From Salinicola aestuarinus (GTDB lineage Bacteria > Pseudomonadota > Gammaproteobacteria > Pseudomonadales > Halomonadaceae), in NCBI RefSeq assembly GCF_003206645.1, contig NZ_PZJP01000001.1:1-64000 (forward strand): a stretch of 64,000 nt of DNA, written 5' to 3'. This document shows positions 1 through 9,248 of this stretch, piece after piece. Made by a program: the position numbers and the translations under genes. Within the stretch, counting starts at the first letter, position 1. Each line of letters starts with the position of its first letter. The notes beneath the pieces were generated by a model. It was not told the origin of the DNA and did not search any database. It worked only from the letters and a program-made list of their open reading frames with translations.

Positions 1-462
1 GTACTTTACGGACCCAACGTCGGCTTGGCAAGCGTTGATTTCAACTTTCCGCTGCGCGTTTTCCACCACCCGGCTGACAGCCCCGCCATGGCGGCATCAA
101 CAGCCGTTGCGGTGCATTGGCTCCACGGCCTCCCGTCTCTCTATCGGTGCTATATAGAGGCACTGTCAGTGCTTTATAGAGGTACTGTCTTCTATCCAGG
201 AGGGCGGAACTGAAATAGAGCGAGCAGAGAGCCGGCTGCCTGGCGCTGCCCGGACGCGCTATCGGAGAGGCCCCCCCCTCGGCGGCGGTGTGTTGAAACG
301 CATCCCGGTGAAGCCGGGCACGTTCGTCATCGTGCGCTCAGACTCGCGACACCCTCAAGGTCACAGGGTGACGCGATGAGCGTCTCGCTCCCTATCTCTG
401 ACGCCGACAGCGAAAGGCTCGAGACGGAAGCACGAAATCCACACGGTTGGGGGGATGGGGCT
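1..462. other. Gene-free left edge
   Basis: I see no convincing gene here. Short open frames lack both a ribosome binding site and recognisable protein character, and the frame starting near 376 is antisense to the carbonic anhydrase homologue. The stretch holds a two-copy 22-bp direct repeat (147-190) and a run of eight C (271-278). It may be the upstream region of a gene to the left of the window. Confidence 0.5.
147..190. repeat. Two-copy 22-bp direct repeat
   Basis: Positions 147-168 and 169-190 repeat the same 22-bp unit head to tail with three differences; the shared core reads TATAGAGG followed by C or T and ACTGTC. The junction forms CACTG-T-CAGTG, an inverted repeat. Two copies spaced two helical turns apart would suit a pair of regulator sites, but no promoter or gene is tied to them here. 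Confidence 0.6.
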
Positions 463-999
463 TCAGGATTCGCCGTCGCGATGTTGATCCTTCACCTTCA
501 CATAATTCGCCGCCGAGTAGGCGAAGAACTCGCGCTCGGAGTCCTTGAGCTCGCGCAGGGGCTTGGCGGGATTACCGCCATAAACGTAGCCACTTGCCAG
601 CGTCCGACCCGGCGGGACCAGCGCGCCGGCGGCGACGATCACTTCACGCTCCACGGTCACCCCGTCGAGCAGAATGGCGCCCATGCCGATCAGCACCCGA
701 TCGGCGATCGTGCAGCCATGCAGCATTGCCTTGTGCCCTACCGTCACCTCTTCACCGATAGTCAGAGGAAAACCACCGGGATTGAAGTCGCTGGCGTGGG
801 TGACGTGAAGTACCGCGCCATCCTGGATACTGGTGCGGGCACCGATGCGGATGCGGTGAACGTCGCCGCGTATGACGGCCATCGGCCAGACTGAGCTATC
901 GTCGCCGAGCGCAACATCGCCGAGCACCACACTGCTCTCGTCGACGAAGACTCTCTCGCCAAGGCTCGGCGCCACGCCCTGATAGGTTCGAATCGTCAT
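463..999 (-). CDS. Gamma-class carbonic anhydrase family protein (YrdA type)
   Basis: A 178-residue left-handed beta-helix protein of the gamma carbonic anhydrase/YrdA family. The hexapeptide-repeat pattern covers about residues 15-125, and the family's metal-binding histidines are visible at H65 (in VLHVTH), H89 (in VGHK) and H94 (in LHG), with the conserved IRGD and IQDG turns before them. A purine-rich AAAGAGAGAG precedes the ATG. It lies 22 bp downstream of the NSS symporter on the same strand, so co-transcription is likely. Many bacterial members have weak or no measured carbonic anhydrase activity, so zinc binding is better supported than CO2 hydration. Confidence 0.9.
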   Translation of the reverse strand: MTIRTYQGVAPSLGERVFVDESSVVLGDVALGDDSSVWPMAVIRGDVHRIRIGARTSIQDGAVLHVTHASDFNPGGFPLTIGEEVTVGHKAMLHGCTIADRVLIGMGAILLDGVTVEREVIVAAGALVPPGRTLASGYVYGGNPAKPLRELKDSEREFFAYSAANYVKVKDQHRDGES

Positions 1000-1021
1000 G
1001 ACTCTCTCTTTCGTTGGGGTG

Positions 1022-2362
1022 TCAGATCACACTCGACAGTAGCACGACCGCCGTCAGCGGAATCGAGATGTAGCGCACGACGACCTGCCACACCGCGAAG
1101 CCAGCGGGGGAGACGCCCAGCGCGGAAGCCGCCGCCTCCTTAGGCATTTGCCAGGCGGCGAAGACCGCGATCAATAGCCCGCCGATCGGCAGGAAAATAT
1201 CCGGTGGTACTGTCGTCACCAGCGCAAAGAAGTTCATGTCGCCTAACCAGTGCACGTCCTTGAGTGACGAAAACGACAGCACAGAGAGCAGCCCCACCAG
1301 CCAGACCAGCGAGCCGATCAGCGCAGCCGCCCGCCCGCGGCGCCAGCCCCGTCCGACCAGCATTGCCACCATGGGCTCGGCGAGATTGATCGACGACGTC
1401 CAGGTGGCGACCAGCAACAGCATGAAGAACGCTCCCAGCCAGATCTGGCCACCCGGGAGCTCACTGAAGGCCACCGGCAGCGTGACGAACATCAGGCCTG
1501 GCCCTTCGGTGGGGTCGAGGCCGTGACTGAAGACCACCGAAAAGATCGCGATGCCGGACAGCAGCGCCACCGCAATGTCCAACAGCGCCACGGCAAGCAC
1601 TGCCTTGGGCAGGCTTTGATCAGACGGCATGTAGGCGCCGTAGGCCATCAGGGCACATGCGCCCACCGCCAGCGTGAAGAAGGCGTGCCCCATCGCATTG
1701 AGCACCACGGAGAGGTTGATCGCCGAGAGATCCGGGGTGAACAGCCAGCGAATCGCCTCGCCGAAGCCATCGGTCGTGACCGCATAGCCCCCGAGCACCA
1801 GCAGGATCAGATAGAGCAGCGGCATCATCACGTTGTTGAGCTTCTCGAGACCGCTTTTGATCCCCACGGCAACCACCGACATCGTGAGTAGCATGAACAA
1901 CGTGTGATTGAAGGTCATGCGCAGCGGATCGAGCAGGAAGGCATCGAAGCTTGCGCCGATCTGGGGCGCCGACTGGGCGACGAAATCCCCGTTCACCGAG
2001 CCGATCAGATACTCGATCGACCACCCCGACACCACCGAGTAGAAAGAGAGAATGAAGAACGTCGTGATGGCACCGAACAGCCCCAGCCAGCGCCAGTGCG
2101 GCGTCACCCCCGCCTCCTCGGAGAGAAAGGCCAGTGCCTGCATCGGGCTTCTTCGGCCCGCCCGGCCGATCATGATCTCCGCCATCATCATGGGGAGCCC
2201 CAGCAGCAACACGAAAACGATGTAGAGCAGCAGAAATGCCGAGCCGCCGTTCTCGCCGGTCATGTAGGGGAAGCGCCAGATGTTGCCCAATCCCACGGCG
2301 GCGCCGGTGACGGCCAGAATGAAAGCGCGGCGAGACTGCCAGCGCTCGAAGGTCTCGTTCAT
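1022..2362 (-). CDS. Sodium-dependent NSS-family symporter
   Basis: An inner-membrane symporter of the neurotransmitter:sodium symporter family (LeuT fold), about 446 residues with 11-12 hydrophobic segments. The signature of helix 1, GAAVGLGNIWRFPYMTGENGG region, is at residues 19-40 and forms the substrate and Na+ site in this family. The open frame extends 54 codons upstream, but family alignment places the start at MNETFERW (position 2362); an alternative ATG seven codons earlier is possible. No strong ribosome site decides between them. The substrate, probably an amino acid or related compound, cannot be read from the sequence. Divergent from prlC. Confidence 0.9.
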   Translation of the reverse strand: MNETFERWQSRRAFILAVTGAAVGLGNIWRFPYMTGENGGSAFLLLYIVFVLLLGLPMMMAEIMIGRAGRRSPMQALAFLSEEAGVTPHWRWLGLFGAITTFFILSFYSVVSGWSIEYLIGSVNGDFVAQSAPQIGASFDAFLLDPLRMTFNHTLFMLLTMSVVAVGIKSGLEKLNNVMMPLLYLILLVLGGYAVTTDGFGEAIRWLFTPDLSAINLSVVLNAMGHAFFTLAVGACALMAYGAYMPSDQSLPKAVLAVALLDIAVALLSGIAIFSVVFSHGLDPTEGPGLMFVTLPVAFSELPGGQIWLGAFFMLLLVATWTSSINLAEPMVAMLVGRGWRRGRAAALIGSLVWLVGLLSVLSFSSLKDVHWLGDMNFFALVTTVPPDIFLPIGGLLIAVFAAWQMPKEAAASALGVSPAGFAVWQVVVRYISIPLTAVVLLSSVI

Positions 2363-2558
2363 CGTTGGGACGTCTCTCATGAGAATGGTGAATAAAGTAA
2401 CGAGTGGGTGCGACAACGGGGGATGACGTGATGCGTGCGCGAAACCGCCGGCAGAGCCTAGCAGGGCGGATTTCGCCGGCCAATCCCGCTGGTGTGCATT
2501 GAAAGCCGGCACCAGGCCCCCCATCTAGAAGGCACTTATCGACTCGCCAGAGGTGATC

Positions 2559-4610
2559 ATGTCGCACAACCCGCTGCTCGAACATCATACGCTGCCGCCG
2601 TTCGAGGCGATCCGTCCCGAACACGTGGTGCCGGCGATCGAGACGATCATCGCCGAGAACCGCCACGCGATCGACGCGCTCACCGCGCAGGACGAGATCA
2701 GCTGGGCGACGCTCGCCGCGCCGCTAGAGGCCCTGGACGACCGCCTATCGCAGGCCTTCTCGCCGGTCTCCCATCTCAACTCGACGATGAACAGCGACGC
2801 ACTGCGCCAAGCCTACCAGCAGTGCCTGGCCATGCTCTCCGAGTACAGCACCTGGGTCGGGCAGAACACCGCGCTGTTTGCGGCATTCGAGCGCCTCAAG
2901 GCGAGCGATGAATTCGCCACGCTCGATGAGGGCCAGCGCAAATCGATCGACGATACCCTGCGCAACTTCCGGCTGGCCGGCGTCGACCTGCCGGACGACA
3001 AGAAGCGCCGGTATGGTGACATTCAGGCGCGGCTGTCTGAACTGGGTAATACGTTTTCCAATCAGCTGCTCGACGCCACCCAGGCATGGGACAAGTCACT
3101 TGATGACGCCACTCGCCTGGAAGGTCTCCCCGAAAGCGCCCTCGAGACGCTCAAGGCCTACGCCGAGGCCAAGGATCAAACCGGCTATCGCATTACGCTG
3201 GACGTTCCCAGCTTTCTGCCGGTGATGACGTTCGCCGAGGATCGCGAGCTTCGCCGCGAGGTGTATACCGCCTTCGTCACCCGCGCTTCCGATCAGGGTC
3301 CCAACGCGGGTGACAATGACAACGCCCCGATCATCGAGGAGACCCTGGCACTGCGTCAGGAGCTCGCCAGGCTGCTAGGCTTCGAGACCTACGCGGACTA
3401 CTCGCTGGAAACCAAGATGGCGGACTCGCCACAGCAGGTACTCGGTTTTCTCGATGACCTCGCCGAGCGCGCTCGCCCCCAGGCACGTGACGACGTCGCC
3501 GAGCTCAAGGCGTATGCCAGTGACAGTCTCGGCCTCGAGACCCTCGAACCCTGGGACGTGGGGTTCGTGAGCGAAAAACTGCGTCAGGCGCGCTATGCCA
3601 TCTCTCAGGAGCAGCTACGCCCCTACTTCCCTGCGCCGCGCGCGGTGGATGGACTCTTCAGCGTGGTCGGCCGGCTGTTCGGCGTCACCATGGCCGAAAA
3701 CCCCGAAGCGCCCCGCTATCACCCAGACGTGCGCTACTTCGATGTGCTCGATAACGGTCAGCCCATCGCCGGTTTCTATCTCGATCTCTACGCCCGGGAA
3801 GGCAAGCGCGGCGGTGCCTGGATGGACGTCTGCCGGACCCGCAGACTGCGAGCCGATGGCGAGCTGCAGCTGCCGGTGGCCTATCTCACCTGCAACTTCA
3901 CGCCCCCGGTGGCGGGCAAGCCGGCCCTGCTCACCCACGAGGAAGTGCTGACGCTGTTCCACGAGTTCGGGCACGGACTGCATCACATGCTCACCCGTCA
4001 GACCGTGGCCGACGTGTCCGGCATCAGCGGCGTGGCATGGGATGCCGTGGAGCTGCCGAGCCAGTTCCTGGAGAATTTCTGCTGGGAGCGTGAAGGACTG
4101 GATCTGATCGCCGGCCACGTCGACACCGGCGAGAAGATCCCCGATGAGCTGCTGGAGAAACTTCAGGCCGCGCGCAACTTCCAGTCCGCCATGCAGATGA
4201 TGCGTCAGGTCGAGTTCTCGCTGTTCGACCTGAGACTGCACCACGAGCTGAACGCGCCCAGCGCCAGCGACGTCCAGGCGCTGCTCGATGAGGTGCGCGC
4301 GCAGGTCTCGGTGGTGCCAAGCGTCGCGTTCAACCGCTTCCAGAACGGGTTCGGACATATTTTCGCCGGCGGCTACGCGGCGGGCTACTACAGCTACAAG
4401 TGGGCTGAAGTCCTCTCGGCGGACGCCTACAGTGCCTTCGAGGAGGCCGGCATCTTCGATGCCGAGACGGGCCAGCGTTTCCGCCAGGAGATCCTTGAAC
4501 GCGGCGGCTCACGCGAAGCCGCCGCGCTATTCGAGGCGTTCCGCGGCCGGGAACCGAGCATCGAACCGCTACTGCGACACTCGGGCATCGTCTCGCAGGA
4601 CGCCGCCTAG
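2559..4610 (+). CDS. prlC: Oligopeptidase A
   Basis: Cytoplasmic M3-family zinc metallopeptidase that degrades short peptides, including signal-peptide fragments. The 683-residue length matches E. coli OpdA/PrlC. The zinc site HEFGH is at about residues 468-472, followed by GLHHML, with the downstream acidic ligand region VELPSQFLEN. The frame also offers a GTG two codons earlier (2553), but AGAGG lies 5 nt before the ATG at 2559, which decides the start. It is followed 56 bp later by yheV, the same pairing as in other gammaproteobacteria. Confidence 0.96.
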   Translation: MSHNPLLEHHTLPPFEAIRPEHVVPAIETIIAENRHAIDALTAQDEISWATLAAPLEALDDRLSQAFSPVSHLNSTMNSDALRQAYQQCLAMLSEYSTWVGQNTALFAAFERLKASDEFATLDEGQRKSIDDTLRNFRLAGVDLPDDKKRRYGDIQARLSELGNTFSNQLLDATQAWDKSLDDATRLEGLPESALETLKAYAEAKDQTGYRITLDVPSFLPVMTFAEDRELRREVYTAFVTRASDQGPNAGDNDNAPIIEETLALRQELARLLGFETYADYSLETKMADSPQQVLGFLDDLAERARPQARDDVAELKAYASDSLGLETLEPWDVGFVSEKLRQARYAISQEQLRPYFPAPRAVDGLFSVVGRLFGVTMAENPEAPRYHPDVRYFDVLDNGQPIAGFYLDLYAREGKRGGAWMDVCRTRRLRADGELQLPVAYLTCNFTPPVAGKPALLTHEEVLTLFHEFGHGLHHMLTRQTVADVSGISGVAWDAVELPSQFLENFCWEREGLDLIAGHVDTGEKIPDELLEKLQAARNFQSAMQMMRQVEFSLFDLRLHHELNAPSASDVQALLDEVRAQVSVVPSVAFNRFQNGFGHIFAGGYAAGYYSYKWAEVLSADAYSAFEEAGIFDAETGQRFRQEILERGGSREAAALFEAFRGREPSIEPLLRHSGIVSQDAA

Positions 4611-4666
4611 TATCGCGACAACGCCCGGCAAACGGCGTCAGGCCGGTTGCCGGCATCGAGGAGACC

Positions 4667-4924
4667 ATGACTCAGACCCCCAAACGCTTCATCGCCGGTG
4701 CGATCTGCCCCCGCTGCGCCGCCATGGATCGCGTGCGCTCCTGGGAGCAGAACGGCATCCGCTACCGCGACTGCGTCAGTTGCGACTTTTTCGAGCAGCT
4801 GCCGGTCGAGGACGAAACGGGCCAGGAGCTACCGACCCGCGTCAATCGCGAGCGAGAGGCTGCCCGCCCGGCCAGTGAGGAGATCTCGCCGGTGCGGATT
4901 CTCGATCCCAAGACACGCCACTGA
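4667..4924 (+). CDS. yheV: YheV family putative zinc-ribbon protein
   Basis: An 85-residue protein of the YheV (DUF2387) family. A zinc-ribbon pattern is formed by CPRC (residues 14-17) and CVSC (about 37-40); the C-terminal half is polar and ends in a conserved PVRILDPKTRH. An SD-like GAGGAG sits just before the ATG. It directly follows prlC and is probably co-transcribed. Function is not established; the family is usually found downstream of prlC. Confidence 0.88.
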   Translation: MTQTPKRFIAGAICPRCAAMDRVRSWEQNGIRYRDCVSCDFFEQLPVEDETGQELPTRVNREREAARPASEEISPVRILDPKTRH

Positions 4925-4956
4925 TCGGCAGGCGACGTCAGCGAAACGCGACACGC

Positions 4957-4992
4957 AACGGCGGCGACGCTCACTCGGGAGTCGCCGCCGTT
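4957..4992. terminator. Hairpin between convergent yheV and HAD genes
   Basis: AACGGCGGCGAC (4957-4968) pairs perfectly with GTCGCCGCCGTT (4981-4992) across a 12-nt loop. The hairpin ends one base from the stop codon of the convergent HAD gene. The U-tract is poor on both strands, so it may act as a weak bidirectional terminator or an RNA 3' end stabiliser. Confidence 0.5.
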
Positions 4993-4993
4993 G

Positions 4994-5665
4994 TCATTCC
5001 CTGCTCTCGGTCACGACTCGGCGCATCAGACGCTCAAGGTCGTCGTCGCGCCAGTCGGGAACCCCCTCCACGTCTGAATCCATCGCCTTGCCGGGGCGCG
5101 CGATAAAAGCCGTCTTCATCCCAGCGGCGTTCGCCCCCAGCAGATCCCAACCGTGAGCCGCGATCATCACCATCGCTTCGGTCGTCACTCCCCAGTGATC
5201 CGCCGCGTGGCGATAGGGCGCCGGGTCCGGCTTGTAGCGCGAGACGCTCTCGACGCTCAGCACGGCATCGAAATGCGCGATCAGCCCCGCCTGGGTGAGC
5301 TGGTCCCGGGCGGCGTCGAGCGCACTGTTGGTCAGCGCGGTCAGGGTATGGCCCTCGCGTCCGAGTCTCTCGAGGGTCTCGGCGGCGCCCGCGTGGGCCG
5401 GCATCGTCAGCACTCGCTCGACCAGTTCCTCCTCGTCCGCCGCGGTCACCTCGATCCCCCGGGCCGCGCCAAGCTGGCGGAGCGCACGTCGGGCCAGCGT
5501 CGCAAAGGGTTCGAAGCGGTCGGTCAGCGTCGTGGTCATCCACGCCTCCTGGAGCGTGAGAAACCACATCGGCCGCAGTGCAGCGTCGCCGAACCGTCGT
5601 GAGAAAAGCGGATCGAGTGCCGCCGTGTCGAGCAGCGTTTCGTTGACGTCGAATACCAGATACAT
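4994..5665 (-). CDS. Haloacid dehalogenase type II family hydrolase
   Basis: A 223-residue HAD-superfamily protein with the type II (L-2-haloacid dehalogenase-like) arrangement. Motif I is DVNETLLD at residues 6-13: the nucleophilic Asp is kept and the second Asp of phosphatases is replaced by Asn, as in the dehalogenase branch. Motif II is LTNSA, motif III is the SRYKPDPAPY lysine region, and motif IV is MIAAHGWDLLGANAAG. The family cleaves C-halogen bonds through an aspartyl ester, but many members are uncharacterised. The substrate is unknown and dehalogenase activity is an inference. Confidence 0.85.
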   Translation of the reverse strand: MYLVFDVNETLLDTAALDPLFSRRFGDAALRPMWFLTLQEAWMTTTLTDRFEPFATLARRALRQLGAARGIEVTAADEEELVERVLTMPAHAGAAETLERLGREGHTLTALTNSALDAARDQLTQAGLIAHFDAVLSVESVSRYKPDPAPYRHAADHWGVTTEAMVMIAAHGWDLLGANAAGMKTAFIARPGKAMDSDVEGVPDWRDDDLERLMRRVVTESRE

Positions 5666-5780
5666 CGTCTCGACTCCCTGTCGATGAGCAAGGTCTCTCA
5701 GTGTAAGAACGGATGCGGATGCACGCTCGATGACTGACCGTCATGTCCGGCGGAGGGCGCCGGGCATGGCGCGTTGGCGG

Positions 5781-6452
5781 TCAACGCCACAGGGTCAGCG
5801 ACTGCGCCAGAACATCACGCAGCACGCTGAACGAAGGCAGCCAGGCGAAGAGATGGACCGAGGTGAGGATCAGCATCAGCGTGCTGCCGGGCGCGTGCCA
5901 GTCAAAAGGCTTGAGCGCGGTGCCGAAGGAGCGCTTGAGGCGCGCGCCGGTGAGATCGACACTGTAGAGCTCATCGAGGGTGAGATGGATGAGAAAGCCG
6001 AGCGTCAGCGCCAAGCCGTGAAGCCAGGCAAGGGGCGCGGGCTGATGCAGCAGAGTGAAACTCGCCGCCGTGGCGCCAAGCCCGCTCAGCGTCGCCGCCA
6101 GCAGCGAGTGCCAGAGACCGCGATGGACGGTGAAGCGCGCGAAGACGGCACTCGCCACATAGCGAACGCCGAGATAGGCCCCGCCGCAGGCGGCGAAGAG
6201 CATCGCCGGTGTCACCCGATGCTGTAGCACCAGAACCGTCATCACCACGGCAATCAGGGCGAGTATCTGAAAGATCAGTCGCACCGCCCGGGAGTTGTCG
6301 GCATCGATATCCGGCAGAATGCCGCCGAAAGCGATCAGCCCAGCGATGGCGCAGGCCTGCCAGAGCCCATACAGCGACGCTTGCCAACCCGCCTGAGAGA
6401 CGAGCAGACCGCCGACGCTGGCGACTCCGAAGTGCGTGCGAAAATTGGCCAT
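5781..6452 (-). CDS. YdjM-type membrane-bound metal-dependent hydrolase
   Basis: A polytopic inner-membrane protein of 223 residues from the COG1988/DUF457 family (E. coli YdjM is the LexA-regulated relative). Conserved polar motifs are PDIDAD near residue 50, HRGLWHS near 116 and HLTLDELYS near 163, which are the presumed metal ligands, set between hydrophobic helices. The ATG at 6452 (MANFRTHF) is preferred over an in-frame TTG three codons earlier. No clear operon partner. Substrate and reaction are unknown. Confidence 0.85.
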   Translation of the reverse strand: MANFRTHFGVASVGGLLVSQAGWQASLYGLWQACAIAGLIAFGGILPDIDADNSRAVRLIFQILALIAVVMTVLVLQHRVTPAMLFAACGGAYLGVRYVASAVFARFTVHRGLWHSLLAATLSGLGATAASFTLLHQPAPLAWLHGLALTLGFLIHLTLDELYSVDLTGARLKRSFGTALKPFDWHAPGSTLMLILTSVHLFAWLPSFSVLRDVLAQSLTLWR

Positions 6453-6647
6453 CGGCGCCAACGCCCCATAACTGGATAAATCAACAGATTATGCGGCCTG
6501 CGACTTAGCGAAAACAATAGCTTAGGCAGAACATTCCTGTCGGCGGCGTGCCGTCACCGAACGCGGTGGGTTAACGGCCCCCCCACACTGTCGGACCTGG
6601 GAATGCCAGCCTCGTCGACAGGGGCTGGCAACGCCCCTGAAACGCAA

Positions 6648-6670
6648 CGGCCCCGCCAGAAGCGGGGCCG
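6648..6670 (-). terminator. Intrinsic terminator after sodC
   Basis: CGGCCCCGC (6648-6656) and GCGGGGCCG (6662-6670) form a 9-bp GC stem with a 5-nt loop. Read on the minus strand the stem is followed by TTGCGTTTC, a T-rich tail, 45 bp beyond the sodC stop codon. Confidence 0.65.
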
Positions 6671-6714
6671 GGAGCGGTGCCGATATCGGCGACCGGCGTC
6701 GAGGTGCTGCGAGC

Positions 6715-7242
6715 TTATCCGAGGGTGCCGCAGGCGACACGACTGCCGCCGCCACCCAGCTTGGGCTCATCCGAGTAGTTGTCGCCGCCTTGATGCACGA
6801 TGAAGGCGTGCCCAGCGAGATCGTCCTCGGTCAGCCGCGGTGCCAGCACCGGCGTGGTGGCGTTACCGTCGGCGTCGACCATCAGCGCCGGCAGATCGCC
6901 GAGGTGGCCGTCATCGCTGTAGGGCCCCTGGTGAGTCTCATTGCCCTGGGGATCGAAGTGGCCCCCGGCGGCCCCGGCCGGTGTAATCTCACCGTCGCTC
7001 TCGCTGGGTTCACAGCTGGCGTGGGTGTGCATGTGGAATCCGTGGATGCCGGGCGCGAGACCGGCAAGATCCGGTGTCAGCAACAGACCGTGCTCGGTCT
7101 CCTCGGCCGTGACCGTCCCTAGGCTGTCGCCCACGCCATCTTGAGAGACGCTATGCAGTTCGACGGTCGTTTCCGCCTGCGCCAACCCCGATACCGCAAG
7201 AAGCAGGCCCGCGCTCAATCCCATCAGTCCATTGCGTTGCAT
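6715..7242 (-). CDS. sodC: Periplasmic Cu/Zn superoxide dismutase
   Basis: Converts superoxide to oxygen and hydrogen peroxide in the periplasm. The 175-residue precursor has a signal peptide ending AQA at residue 23. Copper ligands H70, H72 and H150, the bridging H95 and zinc ligands H104, H113 and D116 are visible, as are the disulfide cysteines C76 and C171 and the GGGGSRVACG C-terminal signature. The start at 7242 is set by AAGGAG 7 nt upstream; the frame is open 14 codons further but without a ribosome site. Monocistronic, with a terminator behind it. Confidence 0.96.
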   Translation of the reverse strand: MQRNGLMGLSAGLLLAVSGLAQAETTVELHSVSQDGVGDSLGTVTAEETEHGLLLTPDLAGLAPGIHGFHMHTHASCEPSESDGEITPAGAAGGHFDPQGNETHQGPYSDDGHLGDLPALMVDADGNATTPVLAPRLTEDDLAGHAFIVHQGGDNYSDEPKLGGGGSRVACGTLG

Positions 7243-7329
7243 GTGCCATCTCCTTGCATGAGTGTCACGTTTCAACGTAGTCAAACGATGGCTTCCCTGC
7301 GATGAGACATTGGCACGGTACGCGCCGCA

Positions 7330-8334
<1,005 letters not shown>

Positions 8335-8404
8335 GATGAGCGTCCAGAAGAAGTGTTATGGCATGGTAGACCACACCCACGACGCTATTGTATTACGTGC
8401 GCCG

Positions 8405-8536
8405 TCATTGACGACGCTGGCGCCAGAGATCCCAGGCGATACCGCTGGCGATACCCGCGCCGATGCCCAGCGCCCACTCGGCCGTTGCTGCCCAGACGCC
8501 AAGTCCCACGACGATGCCGATCAACGATCCTTGCAC
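8405..8536 (-). CDS. Small Gly/Ala-rich membrane protein (hypothetical)
   Basis: A possible 43-residue protein with one or two hydrophobic stretches, GIVVGLGVWAATAEWALGIG followed by a glycine-spaced GAGIASGIAWDLW and a basic tail WRQRRQ. The GTG start at 8536 is preferred because a G9-AGAG purine run lies 5-7 nt upstream; the frame is open to an ATG at 8641, but the added N-terminus looks non-protein-like. I recognise no family beyond a glycine-zipper look. The ribosome site is a homopolymer, so slippage would alter its spacing. It could be spurious. Confidence 0.4.
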   Translation of the reverse strand: MQGSLIGIVVGLGVWAATAEWALGIGAGIASGIAWDLWRQRRQ

Positions 8537-8641
8537 GATCTCTCCCCCCCCCTCTTGCGTGCCCCATGACGACCCCGCCGGACCGCGAGCATGGTACAAA
8601 GCCGAAGCGTTGCACTCCTCAGACCTCGTCGGCGCCCGCAT

Positions 8642-9090
8642 GCACTGGACACGCCCAGACGCAGCCGAATCTCAGCGGCAGGACATTAGCCGTCGTGCAG
8701 CGGCAGTGACGCGCGGGTGAAGCTGTTGGATAGGTTGCGAGAAGCGAGAAGCGAGAAGCGAGAAGCGACAGGAAGGGTCATTCGAAGGGCCGGCAAGCGC
8801 GCGAATCTGGCATGCCGGCAAGTGCCCACTCCCACAATCCCTTGCGGTCGTTGCCTCCTGGCTAAGTGAGCCAGCTCAGAATGGACCGGTGTCTTGACCT
8901 GTCCAAGGTTTTTATCGTTATCAAACTATCACTTCTACTTATGGGATGACTTTTTACCGATAGTTCAATGGTTTATAGGTGAATCCGCGTTCAACTACGC
9001 CCCAGTTATTTTTGCCTGGCTCCGTTACCCGTGCCTCGCTGGCGCGTCCGGCGCCTCGTGTCCGCCCAGTGGCTGGGGGCGCGGAGACAG
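8642..9090. other. Gene-free stretch with AT-rich patch beside tRNA-Sec
   Basis: No credible gene. It contains a heptamer repeat (8737-8771) and, at about 8900-9020, a patch clearly poorer in G+C than the rest of the window (for example TTTTTATCGTTATCAAACTA). One end of the patch has GGACCGG...CTGTCC, hinting at a degenerate inverted repeat. The composition suggests a remnant of foreign DNA, but I cannot name an element. Confidence 0.5.
8737..8771. repeat. Tandem heptamer GCGAGAA, four copies
   Basis: Four exact head-to-tail copies of GCGAGAA (8737-8764) and a diverged fifth (GCGACAG). The tract is non-coding and lies between the small membrane protein and tRNA-Sec. It is a simple slippage-prone microsatellite. 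Confidence 0.85.
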
Positions 9091-9114
9091 ATGGCGGAAG
9101 AGATGGCGGAAGAG
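9091..9114. repeat. 12-bp tandem duplication of the tRNA-Sec 3' end
   Basis: ATGGCGGAAGAG occurs twice back to back (9091-9102, 9103-9114). The second copy is the last 11 nt of tRNA-Sec, CTCTTCCGCCA on the minus strand, so the tRNA terminus including CCA is exactly duplicated immediately downstream of the gene. This is what integration or excision at a tRNA 3' end can leave, though slippage is an alternative. Confidence 0.85.
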
Positions 9115-9199
9115 AGTGGGAGTCGAACCCACCAGGGACCGCTGGCAGCCCCTCCAGGAGTTGAAGTCCTGGCGCCCCACCGGGGGACGATTCTCTTCC
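9104..9199 (-). tRNA. selC: tRNA-Sec (anticodon UCA)
   Basis: A 96-nt selenocysteine tRNA with encoded CCA. The anticodon loop CTTCAAC carries UCA and is closed by a 6-bp stem CCAGGA/TCCTGG. The long acceptor arm (GGAAGAGA paired to the 3' TCTCTTCC region), the large variable arm and the T loop GTTCGACTC are all typical of bacterial tRNA-Sec. It begins 49 bp after the selB stop on the same strand with no terminator between, so selA, selB and selC may share one transcript. It delivers selenocysteine to the UGA of the formate dehydrogenase encoded upstream. Confidence 0.96.
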
Positions 9200-9248
9200 A
9201 CTGGCGACACCCGTCGCGCTGACATCTTGCACGAGATGACCCGCGTCT

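Noticed and set aside
1620-2666. 348-codon open frame overlapping the NSS symporter
   Set aside because: Arg/His/Gly-rich product in another frame of the same strand; the NSS protein is clearly the real gene.
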